Positions 1 to 12,621 of a stretch of DNA of 64,000 bases are shown in pieces. The DNA is from Cocos nucifera. Its lineage: Eukaryota > Streptophyta > Magnoliopsida > Arecales > Arecaceae. Position numbers and translations under genes: made by a program. Positions within the stretch are counted from its first letter, which is position 1; each line of letters begins with the position of its first letter. Below the pieces are notes generated by a model. That model saw only the letters and a list, made by a program, of their open reading frames with translations. It had not been told where the DNA came from and made no database searches. Where the stretch lies: positions 1 to 64,000 of the forward strand of contig QRFJ01004833.1 in NCBI GenBank assembly GCA_006176705.1. Direction: 5' to 3'.

Positions 1-849
1 TTGAATTAAACATGAAAGTAACTTCACTTTAAATCTCCAGACTAGCCTCACTACAGTATCATCACAATACAAGAACTGAGATAATGGGAAGTAGAAGAGA
101 ACCCAATCTGTAAGTATTTTTTTAAAGAATTCGGGTTGTCCAAACATGTCAAAAGAAATATTTGAGACATAAGCTTTTTGATGCTAGCATCAAGATAGAT
201 GTCTATTTATCGGAGTATCTAGAGATTAAGTACTCATAGCATGTTATTTATTCTCATACCATCCTACGTGAATAAAAGGCACCAGACCACCACCAACAGG
301 ACTATTTGTACACGTACGCATGCACAACTTCCAATAAGACAGACAAGAATTTTATTCTAGAAAAAAGGCATCAGTGCCAAGAAGCCGACACAGTTGAAAC
401 TTAGTGAGTTCAAGACAAAAACAAATACGAAATTTCTTAGAAGTAATACAAACAATCAAAAGAACCAGAGCACAAACTCCCTTACATACCCTTAGGTAAA
501 TGATCAAAAAAGCGGTAGCGACAGAAAGATAACACTAACTGAAGAGCTAACCCACCCACACAACGAATTTCAATCTCTCTTCAGCACGACCCACGCATAG
601 AAAGAACAAAAAGTCACAAGTCCTTCCGCGATGACTGAAACCCTACAAGCAACAAAAAACAACCTAAACAAAATATAGCAGACTCCGCAGCAAGATCAAA
701 AAGCTAACGGCACCCTAACCTACAAAACAACAATGCAGACAACTAGAGCCCTCCCAATCCGCAAATCCGCACACAATGGCCCTCTCAATGAAGCCAAAAC
801 CTAACAAATTACTAGGAACTATACTGAGAATCGGATAAACATTGAACAG
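1..849. other. unassigned AT-rich DNA
   Basis: I see no convincing coding region, RNA gene, LTR terminus or repeat here. It lies immediately 5' of a decayed copia RT on the + strand, so it may be the unrecognisably decayed integrase part of that element, but no motif supports this. Confidence 0.4.
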
Positions 850-2626
850 CGAGGGATATACATCCTATTGGATGCAAAATGGATTTTTAAGAAAAATTAT
901 TGAGACACCATAGATAGTCAAATTGAACCTATAAAGGCCAGAATATGCGTCGCGCTAGAGGGATTATTCTAGGCACCAGCGACAAGAACGGCAATTGATT
1001 ATGATGAAAACTAACCATATCATCACATATTGCGCATACTCAAAATCTACAATTCCAGAATATGCATGCCTAATACCATAAGCAAGACCAACAAATAGCA
1101 CAGCACTCCATGAAACTACTGGGACAACCGAATGAGATTTGTGAAGATAACCTTAGACGCTTCCTCTCATCATGGTTTTCTTGAGGAGGAGGGATTATAT
1201 GGTCACAGATACGAGGGGGATTTTGAGCTCACGACACAAACACTGAACACGAGACACCAGGATCGAACGGTATGCAAAGCTTCAAGGATCCACGCAATAT
1301 TATGCAGAACCTTACACAGCACACAAGAGCCATACACAGACGGCTTGGCATCAACCATCCCCTTATCTCAATCTCATAGAACATCTAAACGCGATCAAAG
1401 GGGTGTTGGTTTACTCACAACTCACCACAAATGTCGAGACACATGAAAGCCAAAACCATTACTCAAGTGACTCGATACAAGATAACCAAATAACGACCGA
1501 GAGCAAGGAAACCCAACTCACAGCAGATCCTTACATTGGTTCTGTATGATAGATGACTTAGTACTCCTCATTGAGATCGAACCATCTTCACCCAATGTTG
1601 CAAATCAGTCAAATTATGGCTATCAAAAATAAGTTTTCCTGAAGAAATCTTGCCAGAGCAATTCCTTAAAAACTATTGAGGAACCAGATCCACATCTACT
1701 AGGAACGAAAGACTCCTAACGAGAAGATCTGGCAGATGCTAGGCTGATGTCCCGAATCTAGGGGTGTATGACTTATACTGAAAAGATTCAGTATGGATGG
1801 GAGTGAAAAGGGACACGTACTTACCCACAGTGAGGTCAGTAGGCATACATCTCTTTAAAATAGCAGTTCTCACTACAAAGAACCTGAAAGACACGAAGAA
1901 AGAATAAGTTTTGACTAGTCTCTCCTCTACGCCTATACTTTGGTTGTTGATATCAAAAAATGTATGCCATGTTATGTACAAGGACACTCCGATGTTTGCT
2001 TTGCCTTGAGGCATTGCAAGTAGGAATTCAAGCTGATCAGGACGAGAATCAAGATCATTGAAAAGCTGTGAAAAATATTCTTAAGTATTTAAGAAGGACT
2101 AAAGATATTTTTCTAGTATATAGTGATTCTGATCTTAAACTAGAAGCATATTCCGACTCTAGTTTTTAATTAGACCTAGATGATAGCAAATTTATTTCAG
2201 GATATGTCTTTACTCTGAATGGTACAGCAGTGAGTTGGAAGAGTACTAAGCAGCCAACTGTAGCTGACTCAACTACTCAGGTAGAATATATAGCTGTAAG
2301 TGAAGCCGCCAAGGAAGCTATCTGGATGAAGAAGTTCATCACTGAATTGGGTGTTATTCCTGAAATTAAGAATTTGGTACTACTTTACTGTGACAATACT
2401 AGAGCTATTGCTCAAGCAAAGGAACCAAGGTCTCATCATAAATCTAAACACATTCTGAGACGCTTCCATCTCATTCGTGAAATTATTGAAAGACAAGATG
2501 TAGTCATAGAATGAGTTGATACAAAGAACAACGTAGCAAACCCATTCACTAATGCTTTACCACTGTAATTATTTGATCACCATCTTGATTGTATGGGATT
2601 AAAATATAAGGGCAATTGGCTTTAGT
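850..2626 (+). pseudogene. Copia (family I) reverse transcriptase-RNase H remnant
   Basis: This is a heavily decayed pol 3' half of a Ty1/copia retrotransposon. The first readable RT motif is IGCKWIFKK near 870-900. A broken match to the active-site region (LVLY..., then VKLWLSK) lies at about 1530-1640. From about 2050 the match becomes clear: LKYLRRTKDIF, SWKSTKQPTVADSTT, AKEAIWMKKF, YCDNT and HKSKHI are RNase H signatures. The one clean open stretch is 2230-2514, which ends at a stop where the family normally continues (VDTKNNVANP). Many stops and frameshifts make it non-functional. RNase H is followed directly by a polypurine tract and LTR, so no extra 3' gene is present. Gag, protease and integrase would lie before the window or are unrecognisable. 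Confidence 0.85.
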
Positions 2627-2639
2627 GCAAGTGGGAGAT
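2627..2639 (+). promoter_or_regulatory. polypurine tract of copia family I
   Basis: The purine-rich GCAAGTGGGAGAT sits directly before the LTR start TGAAAG, the usual place of the plus-strand primer for copia reverse transcription. Confidence 0.75.
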
Positions 2640-5031
2640 TGAAAGATATATGCCCTCAAGCAAATCAAAAATTTATTTATTTTTGCACTGTTCTTTATCT
2701 TCCAAACTCATATAATGATATTTTAAAATAAATAAAGGCATTATTTCATCATATGCAGTGTCTTATTATTTATTTAAGATTATGATGAACCCCATAAATT
2801 AAGACTATGGTTTTAGGATTATGATGAGATCATACCAGTGAGACCTAAAATCTTAAAACCCTAATTTAAACATTTTGGTCGATGGAACATTGAGTTGGGG
2901 ATCAATGTTTTCGGTAAGACTAGCACATCTTTTGTATGCTCAATTGAGAGGATGATTGATCTCACAATCACTTGTGTATGATACTAATACAAGGATGTGG
3001 GTGCTCATTAGAGAATGAGTTCACTGAATTGATCCAAGTTGAGAATATCTAATGGAGTCTTATCTACATGTCAATAGATGGTTCTCATAGTGGAATTGTG
3101 CATGTAATCCTTTGACTTGAAACTATCATAGAATCTTATATATATGAATTCATATTTTGGTTCGTACTCATTCATGACTCAGTCATGTATGGGATGATCT
3201 GAATATGGTAGATTATATATGAAGGTTGTGAGTAGGTTAACATAGAATCGATCACTCCTGGTAAGAGAAAATAGCATCCTGCCTGCTTCAAACAAATGAT
3301 GATTCAAAAAAACTTTGATCAAAGCATGATGAAAATTAGAAATAATTTTTAATATTTTATTAAATGAATCATCATCATAAGATTGAAAGAGAGATGAATA
3401 TGATATTGGGTTTGACATATTTCCATACCTAGAGTCATATTCAGGATGCAGAATGATCGAAGGATCTAGTTGCATGATAACTTTCCACTGAAGGATATTT
3501 TTGGTATTTCCATCAAAATTTTACATCTTTTGAAAAGTTTCAATATGTTGCTAGACATCAATCATATCTTGTGGGTTTGATCAAATTAAAATTTTAATTT
3601 AATCATTAAATTAGAAAGTGTTCTAATCGGTCAAACTGGGTAGGCTAGTTTTGACCTAAATCGATTTAGTTAAGTTCTAACCTGATTAGGTCAAATCACA
3701 CCAAGATCCACTGCTGGCTAGATTTGGAATCCAATGAGTTACACACAAAAAGAATTGATTAAGGATCTAATTGGATTAGACCATGTTTGCAAGATGAACA
3801 TGCTAGCACATGTAGCAAACCCTAGCACCCATATTCAAATTGGATTCAAATTGGCTTCCGATTTGGGCTAATTAAGGACCAATTTGAGCCAAATTGGATT
3901 TGGTCTTGAATTGTATTAACCTAGACTGATTGAGCTTTAGTTGGGGCATCACATACCAGAATCCCACATGCCAGAGAGTCTCTCTCTTGTGCGTAGGAAC
4001 TCTTTCATGTGCAAAGAGTTTTTGGTGCATGGGATTAAGTTCGCACCTACCTTCTTTCACTTTTCCTCTTTCTCCATGTCGCGTAAATTTTCAAATGGGT
4101 GTGGACATCAGATATGGAGTGTAGAAGAGTTCTTCTATAGATTAAATACTCTATTATCTATTTAATATTTCCATGAGAAGGGACTCCTTGTCGCCCAAGA
4201 CTTCTTGCCGCCCAGAACTCCTCGCTACCCACTCTTCCTTGGCGCCTCTTGGACCAAGTCAAAGTCCCTTGGGACTTTGACTATTCAAAGATTATCTCCA
4301 TGCCATTTTTCTGAATGGGCATCCCATATTAAGGCTATTGGATGGTCTTCTTATCTGATCTAATGGTTGAAAATGATGATGCCAAAAATGAAAGCCCGCG
4401 ACTTTTCATAAATAACTTACGTAGAATTAGTCCGAGAGTTCTTCTGCTTTAAGGCACCTCTTGGACTAAGTCTACATGTCGTTATTATCTGATAAGGCAT
4501 AAGATAGGCTGAAGGAACATGAGATAATAATTTGAAAGGATGCGAGAAAATGTGCTGGCACCCTTACGTACATTATAAATAAGGGTGCGCACCAAGAGTC
4601 CAAAAATTATGAAAATTATCTTTCTTTCTTACAAGAATTTTCTTATTGTCCATTTTTTTTTTCTTTCCTTCTCTTGTCTAGACCTTGTTCTTATAAGGAT
4701 AAGAAGTCATTTTAAGATGGAGATTAGGAAAAAAAATTAAGAAGACAAGGAAAAAGAAAGATAGGTAAGGAGAGATAAGGAAGGTGACATAAAGGCTAAA
4801 GAAGGTCTCCGTATGGATCAACGTTGGAGGGTGAACACATGGAAACCTAGTGGAACCCCTAACGGACTGCTGCCGACAATTAGGGATAATTCAGGATTTA
4901 GCGATAAGAGGTATGTTCTAATACTTTCTTTTATATTACAAATGCATGCTATATGATTTATATATTAATAAGGTGGTCCTAGGGTTCGGATTTGGTTTGT
5001 ATGATTTTATATTTTTTCTTTGAAATCTATG
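2640..5031 (+). repeat. 3' LTR of copia family I (about 2.4 kb)
   Basis: The LTR starts TGAAAGATATATGCCC right after the polypurine tract. Its first 1.5 kb matches, with divergence, the LTR fragment at 31260-32939; shared blocks include TTAAGATTATGATGAACCCC, GACTAGCACATC and GAACATGCTAGCACATG. A TATA box at 4574 is followed by a transcribed-looking tail. The 3' edge is uncertain by about 20 bp, because the sequence runs straight into - strand gypsy RT near 5031-5045 and no terminal CA or target duplication can be assigned. The copia therefore appears inserted into, or fused to, the gypsy element. Confidence 0.75.
4574..4581 (+). promoter_or_regulatory. TATA box in the family I LTR
   Basis: TATAAATA, about 450 bp before the LTR end and in the element's sense direction, is the likely core promoter of this LTR. 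Confidence 0.55.
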
Positions 5032-6003
5032 CTTCCGCCCTATACACCAATCCTATCACTCTAGGCTCGGGCTTTGCCAATAGTGGGGGTGAATCGAGGT
5101 AGCTCTTAAGTTCTTTAAATGTCTGTTGGCATTCTACCGTCTAGCAGAAGTTCTTTGATTGCTTGAGGACCTGAAAGAAGGGCATACACCGCTCGATCGA
5201 TTTTGAGATAAAGTGGTTTAAGGATGCCACCTTCTCGGTCAGGCGTTGGACCTCCATTATTGATTTTGAGATGGTCATCTCCTGGATGGCCTAGATCTTT
5301 TCTGGATTAGCTTCCATCCCTCGCCTCGAGATCGTGAACCCCAAGAATCTCTTTAAGGTCACTTCAAAGGCGCATTTAGTCGGATTTCGCTTCATCTTGT
5401 ATCTTTAAAGGGCATTAAAAGTCTCTTCAAGGTCGGCAATATGATTGGACGAGGTCCAGCTTTTGACAAGTATATTGTCCATGTAGACTTTCATCTTGTG
5501 GCCATTCTACTCCTTGAAGATCTTATTGATCAGGTGTTGATAGATTGTGCCTGTATTTTTAAGCTCAAAGGGCATGAGCCTATAACAATAAAGATCACGG
5601 TTAGTAATAAAAGCAGTTTTTTCCTCATCTTCTGGTGCCATCCAGATTTGATTGTAGCCTAAGAGGCATCCAGTAAGTTGAGGAGCTCATGACCCGAGGT
5701 TGCATCTATCAGTTGATCAATTCTGGATAGGGGGTAGCTATCCTTTGGGCAGACCTTATTCAACTTCTTGAAGTTGATACACATTCTCCACTTGCCATTA
5801 GCCTTTCTTACTAGGACCATATTGGAGACCCAACTCAGGTAGTGGACTTCTCGGATGAACCCAATTTTGAGGAGCTTATCCACTTCCTTCGCTATTGCCT
5901 TCTGCCTTTCTGGTGTGTGGCCCCAAATTTTCTCTTTCACTGGCCTATACTTAGGATCGACGATCAATCGATGTTCCATGACTTCTGCATCAATTCTTGG
6001 CAT
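5032..6003 (-). pseudogene. Gypsy (Tat-like) reverse transcriptase, truncated
   Basis: The open part (5659-6003) carries the classic plant gypsy RT start: HRLIVDPKYRPVKEK, NMVLVRKANGKWRMCINF and LNKVCPKDSYPLSRIDQLID. Reading on through stops gives GHKMKVYMDNILVKS (the YxDD box here reads YMDN, so the second catalytic Asp is lost) and then KCAFEV, ASLNHFISKS and LLAKPEPRV. The protein stops there, at the junction with the copia LTR near 5031. RNase H and integrase are absent on this side. A related RNase H/integrase piece lies at 55449-57520 on the opposite strand. Several stops make this a pseudogene. Confidence 0.88.
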
Positions 6004-6057
6004 GTCTGCTAGGACCCAAGCAAAGATATCAGCATTCTTTCGTAAGAAGGCAATAAG

Positions 6058-6729
6058 CTACTTTTGAACTTCATCTCCCAAGTTGGAGTTGATCTGCACT
6101 ATATGCTCCATGCTCCCATCATATAGAGGGATGGTTGCAAGATCTTCCATGGGCTCGCTTTGCTCCTTAGTGAGGTCGTTGCGGACATCCTGCCCATCAA
6201 CTAGGCAAGGGTCGGGATGGCTTCCCTTTTGTAAGGTAATGGAGTAACAATGCCTTGGCAAGGCCTGGTCTCCCCTAATCTCTCCAATTCCACATCTTGT
6301 CGAAAACTTCATTTTCAAGTAATAGATCGACACCACAGCCTGGAGTACATTTAGACCTGGTCGGTCAAGAGTTGCATTGTAGGTTGATGGAGCCTTCACT
6401 ACCAGAAAGTCGACCTGTGCTTTGGCTCACTTTAGGTATTGTCCTGTAGCCATAGTTAGTGTTATTATTCCTTCAACTGGCATAGCATTGCCAGTGAAGC
6501 CCACCAACAGAGAGTTCGTAGGTCCCAGATAGTTATTGGATATAGATATTTTAGTAAAAGTATTGTAAAAAAAGATATCGGCAGAGCTTTCATTATCTAC
6601 TAAAATGCAGTGTACATCATAGTCAGCAATGTTTAAAGAAATTACAATTGCATCATTGTGTAGGAACTGAACTTCTTGTGCATCTTCATCAATGAAAGCT
6701 ATGGGCTCCTTAGTTCTCTGCCTCTTCAT
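6058..6729 (-). pseudogene. Gypsy aspartic protease and linker to RT
   Basis: Open segments at 6427-6729 and 6058-6399 form the retropepsin of the - strand gypsy. The active-site motif reads VDNESSADIF, where the family has VD-N-G-SSAD; the Gly after the catalytic Asp loop is replaced by Glu (GGG to GAG). The second conserved block reads YNATLDRPGLN, where LGRPGLN is usual. A frame break near 6420 separates the two blocks. The following linker (RGDQALPRHCY) leads into RT. This fits Tat/RIRE2-type pol order: gag, protease, RT. Confidence 0.82.
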
Positions 6730-8310
6730 AGGCTCTGCTGACCCACTAGCCTCCCCTTGCCAATGTCCCCCAAAGATGGTGTTGATGATGCCAAGCGAGG
6801 GTCGATCTTCTTGTTGCTCCTCCCTACTTGGTGGTTCAAGCGATGGGGAGGCCCTCGACTGATCATTCCATCCTTTAGGCTGATGTCACAGGAATCGACT
6901 GAGCCTATCTCACTTGATGAGCTCCTCAATCTTATCTTAGAGTTGAATGTATTCTTTAGTATCACGATCGTAGTCATGATGATAGAGGCATACTTGTTGG
7001 GATTGCACTTACCGGGGTGAGTGTGTATCCTCTCTGACTTCGGCAACTGCTCCTTGATCTCCATTAGAACCTAGATTTTTGGAGCATTGAGGTGGGTGTA
7101 GTTGTGAAACCTTCTAAGGGGGGAAACCCGTCGTGCCCTTCTATTAGGGCTTCTTTGATGACGAGCTCGAGTGGGAGTTCGGGCTCGCTTACACTCAGAA
7201 GGAGTCTGCGAGTGCGACCAAACTTTATTCGACTTTTATTCAACTACGGGCTTACTAGATTTGCCCGCCTACCGCTCTCTCATGGCTTTCTCATCTTTTA
7301 ATTTGAAGGCCTCCTTAGCTTGGATATAACCTTCAGCCCGAGCTAGCAAATCAGCAAAATTCTTATGGTACTTCTTTTCTAGGGAGAACAGCAAATCATT
7401 CTTCTTAAGACTACCCTTAAGTGCGACCATGATAATCAACTGGTCTAGATTTCAGACCTCCAGTACAGCAGCGTTGAAGTAGTTGACATAAGCTCGGATG
7501 GTCTCCCCTTCCTGCTACTTGATGTTGATGAGAGAGTCTGACCCTCGTCTTGGACATTGGTTGCTGACAAAGTGATCCACAATCTAGTGGCTCATTTGAT
7601 TGAAGAAGAAGATCGGACCTAGCTTCAGCATTAAGTACCGATTTCTTATTGCTCCCTTCAAAGTAGAAAGAAAAGCTCAGTATAGAATGGTGTCTAGTGC
7701 ACCATGTTGCAACATCATAGTCTAGAAGGCCTCCAGATGGTCAATTGAATTAGTGGTCCCATCGTAGCTCTTGAACTGGGAGAGCTTGAAGTTCGATGGG
7801 ATGGATTTCTGCATGATTCTCTGAGAGAAAGGAGGGTCAGTATAGATGTTATCATGGTTACCTAGGGCAGCATGTTGGAGCTTCTCAATCCATCGATCCA
7901 TTTCTTGAAGTTTTTGATCGAGGACCTAATCTCGATCGTGGGTCTCGGAGGATTTCCAACTATAGATGGAGAACGTCTCTTCTAGAGAACAGTCATGATC
8001 AAAATAGGAGCTCTCTGCTCTCTATTTTTTCTTTTTGGAGGCAACGGGTCTGCTGACCTAGGTATTCCTCCTTGGAATCAGTTCTTGACATCTCAATGGG
8101 GTTTCTCTAGTTGGACTATCGCTGGAGGCTATTGCATGGCCTGCACCATCTTAGTGAGGCCCCAGACCTACTGCATCAATAGATTAAACTACTTTGGATC
8201 CACCATTATTGCTGGTGGAGGAGGTTGCAGTGCCTATGAGGCAGGCGAATTTGGCTCAGATCTGACAGTAGAGGTGGTGGATCTTTGAGTGGTCATCTTC
8301 TATGGAGGCA
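6726..8310 (-). pseudogene. Gypsy gag remnant
   Basis: Conceptual translation of the - strand from about 8310 gives a plant gypsy gag with several stops. Recognisable pieces are WIEKLQ and FSQRIMQKSIPSNFKL, then YDGTTNSIDHLEAF, a middle part with ETIRAYVNYFNAAVLEV (retrotransposon gag domain), and FADLLARAEGYIQAKEA. A basic Arg-rich tail follows, then an open segment at 6726-7064 with HTHPGKCNP. A CCHC knuckle is not recognisable. Gag packages the element RNA into virus-like particles. ORFs on the + strand here (6757-7020, 7092-7301, 7995-8288) are shadows. Confidence 0.8.
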
Positions 8311-8661
8311 TTTTGAGGTCGAGGGAGAGAATGGAGATGACCCTTAAAGGAGAAAGCTCACAGGATCAACTGAGCACTCCTTTTAGAATAAGAACTCAGG
8401 GGCCCTTCCTCTAGCGCCAATTCTATTGGTGCGAAATTTGGTTGACACCAGAATTGATGCTAGAGTCGGAGAGGATGGGGTTGTCGCTGGTGACCTGCAA
8501 AACAAGTCTTGCCCAAAGTCAGGGGTGGTGGCTCTGGCAAGACCCTCTGACGATTAAGTCAGCTCTTTTGGCCAATAAAAATGGAGTGCTCAAAAAAGAA
8601 AATGGTAGAGTGTCGAGAAGGAAAAGAGAGCTTCTAGGATGAAAGCATATCTAGAGAGTCT

Positions 8662-8669
8662 CTTAAATA
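8662..8669 (-). promoter_or_regulatory. TATA box in the gypsy LTR
   Basis: TATTTAAG on the - strand, about 230 bp before the LTR end and in the element's sense direction. Confidence 0.5.
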
Positions 8670-9037
8670 GACCAAGCCTGTAACAAACTGATAGTGACAA
8701 CCGCAACCACCTGGTAGTGGGCTGTTCGAAGCTACGTGTAGTTTGTTATGGAGGATAGTGTTTGTTGTCATGAGGTGCCAGCCTGTTGGGACCTGATAGC
8801 TGAATTTCGGATAGGATAGTTGTAGACGATGAAGAGTTCCTAGTTATTGTTATTCCAGAGAAGCTTGGAGGTTATCGAGGTTGACTGTGCGTAGGTTGTT
8901 GCTTGCTATTTACTATATCGAGGGCATGCGTCGAGGTTCTTTCGAGCCGCTAGAAGGGATCCAAAAGGAATCTCACTGGGAGAGAAGCTCGACTGAGTGG
9001 AGCCCTTTAGGCAATTGGAAGGAGAAGTCTGAAAGGA

Positions 9038-9286
9038 GTTCGACTATAGGAGATGTCCGACTGGAGGAGAAGTTCGGCTGGAGAAGAAGTCCAAGAGTTC
9101 GACTATAGGAGAAGTCCAATTGGAGGAGAAGTCCAGGAGGAGTTCGATTGTAGGTGAAGTTTGAAAGAAGTTCGACTGATGGAGAAGTCCAGCTGGAAGA
9201 GAAGTTTGGGAGGAGTTCAACTGTAGAAGAAGTCCGAAAGAAGTTTGACTGGAGGAGAAGTCTGGCTAGAGAAGAAGTTCGAGAGG
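9038..9286. repeat. 17-bp minisatellite inside the gypsy LTR
   Basis: Degenerate head-to-tail copies of a 17-bp unit, GTTCGACTATAGGAGAA and its variant GTCCGACTGGAGGAGAA, are interspersed with shortened 8-11 bp units. Roughly fourteen units can be counted by eye. The - strand ORF at 8973-9293 is only a translation of this repeat. Confidence 0.85.
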
Positions 9287-9446
9287 GGTTCAATCAGTCC
9301 CCAAGTTGGCCAGGCTAGACTGCCCAGGGGGCCGCTCTTATTGTTCAAGTTCACCTAAAGAAAATCCAATGATAGGAGGGTGGCCAAGATTGCTCTGAGA
9401 CTAGACATTTAGCAGAACTTTGGTGGGAGTGGGTCTATCCCCAACA

Positions 9447-10819
9447 CCTACAAAGACTAGGTCAAAAGACCATTGTCCTAATTTTGTCTCATGGTTTTAG
9501 GATGAACCCTGATCTGGTTAAGACAAGCCCTGATCTCATCAAGACAAGCTCTATTCTAACCAGGACAAGATCCAGTCAAACTAGGACAAGGTCAAATAAG
9601 GTTCTTGGACAAGACATATCAAATTTGATCGAGTCCAAATCAATCAGAAAGTCTATAGAAGGAGAAAGTTAGGTTCAATCATGTGCTAGCATGATTTTTT
9701 TGAACCTGATTGGATCTAATCCAAATCAATCGAACCAAGTTAGTCCAATTAATGACATCTAAATCTAAACTCTTATTTGTATGACCTAGTTAGGATCGGT
9801 TCTATATGGTAATGAGATATGTCATGATCTCCATCATTGACATCATCGAAATACTTTTCGATGGACCAAAACTTTTTTGATTCATCCAATTAGAATTGTC
9901 GATCATCAAGATAATTCTAATTGATTCCAAAATCCACCAGTGATATCTAGTAGTTTATGGTGGCAATCCATCAGAACCAAATACGAACCTCTCGGTGTAG
10001 CTACCTATGGATTAGGTTCTTCTATCATGAGCTTCGATAGGATCTAGGTCAAGGTGAACTCGTCAGACTCTATACCTATCATATGAAAGAATTATTTGAT
10101 TCAAGTCTAATGTAAAATCCTAATAGAAACTCTTTCTGTTATATTCATACTACCATAGCCATGGGCTTAAGAACTCGATCTCATGATCATCATAGGACTA
10201 CTCGTCCTCTACCGAGGTTGATAGATCCCATATTGATGCAATCTAATTCCTACAATGAAAATGCTATAGCCAACATACACCTAAGAATTTCAAATGGCTA
10301 GAAGATCGAGTTATGATGTAGTCAAACTATAACATACTCAAGATGAATTACCGATACACCATAGGTCAAAAAATCAGACACATGACTGCAGCATCGAGTT
10401 AATCATTGACGAGAAGGTAGACTTTCTTATTACTTCTCGAGGTGGTAATGCTCAGTGCCCTTGTTCTCAACAAGTACATGTACTCTTGCTCTGGTGTCTC
10501 CACACCGTAGACTCAAAACTTATCTATCCTAAGGAAGTGATCGTACACTGATATTTTGGATCAATTACCATCCTCATAGTGATCCTACTATCAGGAGCAG
10601 TTTATGAGTTAATTATAATAACACATGTCTTAAATTTTTAACTCTTAAGAATATGTGTTATCATGCCTGTTAGCTCAATGAAGGTATAACAAATACTTTA
10701 ATATATAATGTGATAGAAGAAATAATTCTCTTATTAATTTTAAGTCAAAATTATAAAAATGCTCCTAGAAAGTATTTACAAGTGTCGGCCAATCTAGCTT
10801 TTAGGATACACATCTAAAA
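9447..10819 (-). repeat. 3' LTR fragment of copia family II copy 1
   Basis: From 9664 the sequence is collinear with 34046-35213 of the array LTRs (GTTAGGTTCAATC, then the GGTGGCAATCCATCAGA and CCATGGGCTTAAG blocks). It ends near 10819 with a decayed form of the TGTTAG terminus, next to AAGTGGTAGTT as polypurine tract. The LTR's own 3' part (about 1.1 kb) is missing. The stretch 9447-9663 has no clear match and may be a divergent LTR part. It abuts the gypsy LTR start at 9446. Confidence 0.75.
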
Positions 10820-10830
10820 AACTACCACTT

Positions 10831-12621
10831 AACCTAAAGCCAATTGGCTACAAATCTAAGTCCCATCTTCTTAAGATGGGCTTTGATCTTCTATTGGTCT
10901 AAATGCTTCATTAGTGGGTCAGCTGCATTATCTGTGGTGTCGACTCTCTTGACCTCGATGTATCCCTTCTCGAAGTAATCATTGATGAGATTGAACTGCC
11001 GCTCGATGTGCTTAGACTTCTGCTGAGACCTTGATTTCTTAGCTAAGCCTATGGCGCCATTATTGTTGCAGCACAAAGGGATGGCATTTGATGGCATCAC
11101 TCCAATCTCTGCAACAAACTTCTTAAATCAAAATGCTTCCTTTGTAGCTTCTAAGGCAGTGATGTACTCTACTTCCATGGTGGAGTCTGCTATCTTAGAA
11201 TTTTTTCAACTTACAGCTCCACCATTATATAGGAACAGGCTTTCAGATATTGACTTTCGATCATCTATATCAAACATAAAGTCTAAGTCTGCATATCCCT
11301 AGACCTAAAGTTCTCCATTACCAAAAATCAAAAACATATCCTTAGTTTTTCTCAAGTACTTAAGGATATATTTTATAGAAATTTAGTGTTCTTCATCTAG
11401 ATTTGACTGATACCTAATTGTGACATTCACAACATGGGTGATATCAGGTCGTATACACAGCATGGCATGCATGAGACTTCCTATTGCTGAAGCATAAGAG
11501 ATCTTGCTTATGCGTTCAATCTTCTCTGTGTATTAGGGCACATCTTTTTAGAGAGATGAATGCCATATCTGAAGGGCACTAGTCCCCTCTTGGAGTTCTC
11601 CATGTTGAACCTCTTCAGCACCTCCTTTATGTACATCTTCTGTGAGAGTCCCAGCATTATCTTTGGTCTATCCTCATAGATCTTAATCCTCAAAATGAAG
11701 GATGCTTCTTCTAGGTCTTTCAAAGAAAACTCTTTAGACAACCACATTTTTATTGAGGTCAGTATGGAAATATCATTTTTAATTAGGAGGATGTTATCCA
11801 TGTACAGTACGAAGAAGATAATAGAGCTCCTACTGACCTTCTTGAACACATAGAATTTCTCCTCATTCTTAATGAAACCAAATGATTTAATTACATTATT
11901 AAAATAAGCATTCTAGCTCTAAGATGCTTGCTTGAGTTCATAGATGGATCTTTACAACTTACAGACCTTGTGATCACCATCACTGGATGTGAAACCAAGA
12001 GATTGTTCTATATAGATATCTTCCTTAAGATATCCATTTAGGAATGCTATTTTTATGTCCATCTATCATATTTCGTAATCAAAATATGCTGCTATTGCAA
12101 GCAACGTGTGGATGGATTTAAGCATCGCTACTAGCGAGAAGGTATCCTAATAGTCAATGCCTTCCCGCTAACTATACCTTTTCTCCACTAGCCTAGCCTT
12201 GAATATCTCCACATTTCTATCTGCACCATTTTTCTCTTGAAAATCTATTTACATCCAATAGATATTATACCTTCAGGTGGATTTACCAAGTTCCAGACTT
12301 GGTTCATGCGCATTGAGTCAATTTCTGACTTCATTGCCTCTAGTCATTTCTCGAAATCAATATATGATATTATCTCATCATAGATTTTGGGATCATCACC
12401 ATAATCTCATTTTCTATGAGGAATATTTTTTCTATATTCTCTAAAAGTGTACCTAAGTACCTCTCAAGAGGATAGAAAATCCTACTTAACCTACGAGGTG
12501 GAGGAGGTAGTGTATGGATCGGCTCTGATTGATTGGTTTTCTCAGCTTCCTTGGCTCGTTGCTCTTCAGAGACTTTCTCCTTGAGCCTAATCTATCTTTC
12601 AATGCCACCATGTTGAACAAA
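10831..12621 (-). pseudogene. Copia family II copy 1: RT and RNase H remnant
   Basis: RNase H ends near 10840. The open part 10891-11100 shows IPLCCNNNGAIGLAKKSRS, where CDN is the usual active-site motif and is here CNN. HIERQFNLI follows. RT is open at 11508-11849, where the catalytic YVDD box reads YMDN at about 11790-11804 (second Asp to Asn, a G-to-A change). Further RT pieces continue on the - strand to the in-frame TAG at 12622. Numerous stops and frame changes occur. Both catalytic boxes are damaged, so the protein would be inactive even if read. Confidence 0.88.

Larger units (their letters stand above)
8430..9446 (-). repeat. 5' LTR of the - strand gypsy
   Basis: Read on the - strand, the LTR starts TGTTGGGGATAGACCC at 9446 and ends near 8430, shortly before a TTGGCGCTAGAGG leader motif of the kind that follows the LTR in Tat-like gypsy elements. 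A TATTTAAG box lies at 8662-8669 in the same direction. A 17-bp minisatellite occupies 9038-9286. The 3' LTR partner is not in the window. The 3' boundary is accurate to about 10 bp only. Confidence 0.7.

Noticed and set aside
1132..1446. ORF of 104 codons on the + strand
   Set aside because: It lies inside the decayed family I RT. Weak FLEEE and CK similarity suggests RT debris rather than an independent gene.
1739..2014. ORF of 91 codons on the - strand
   Set aside because: It is antisense to the copia RT remnant, with no recognisable domain.
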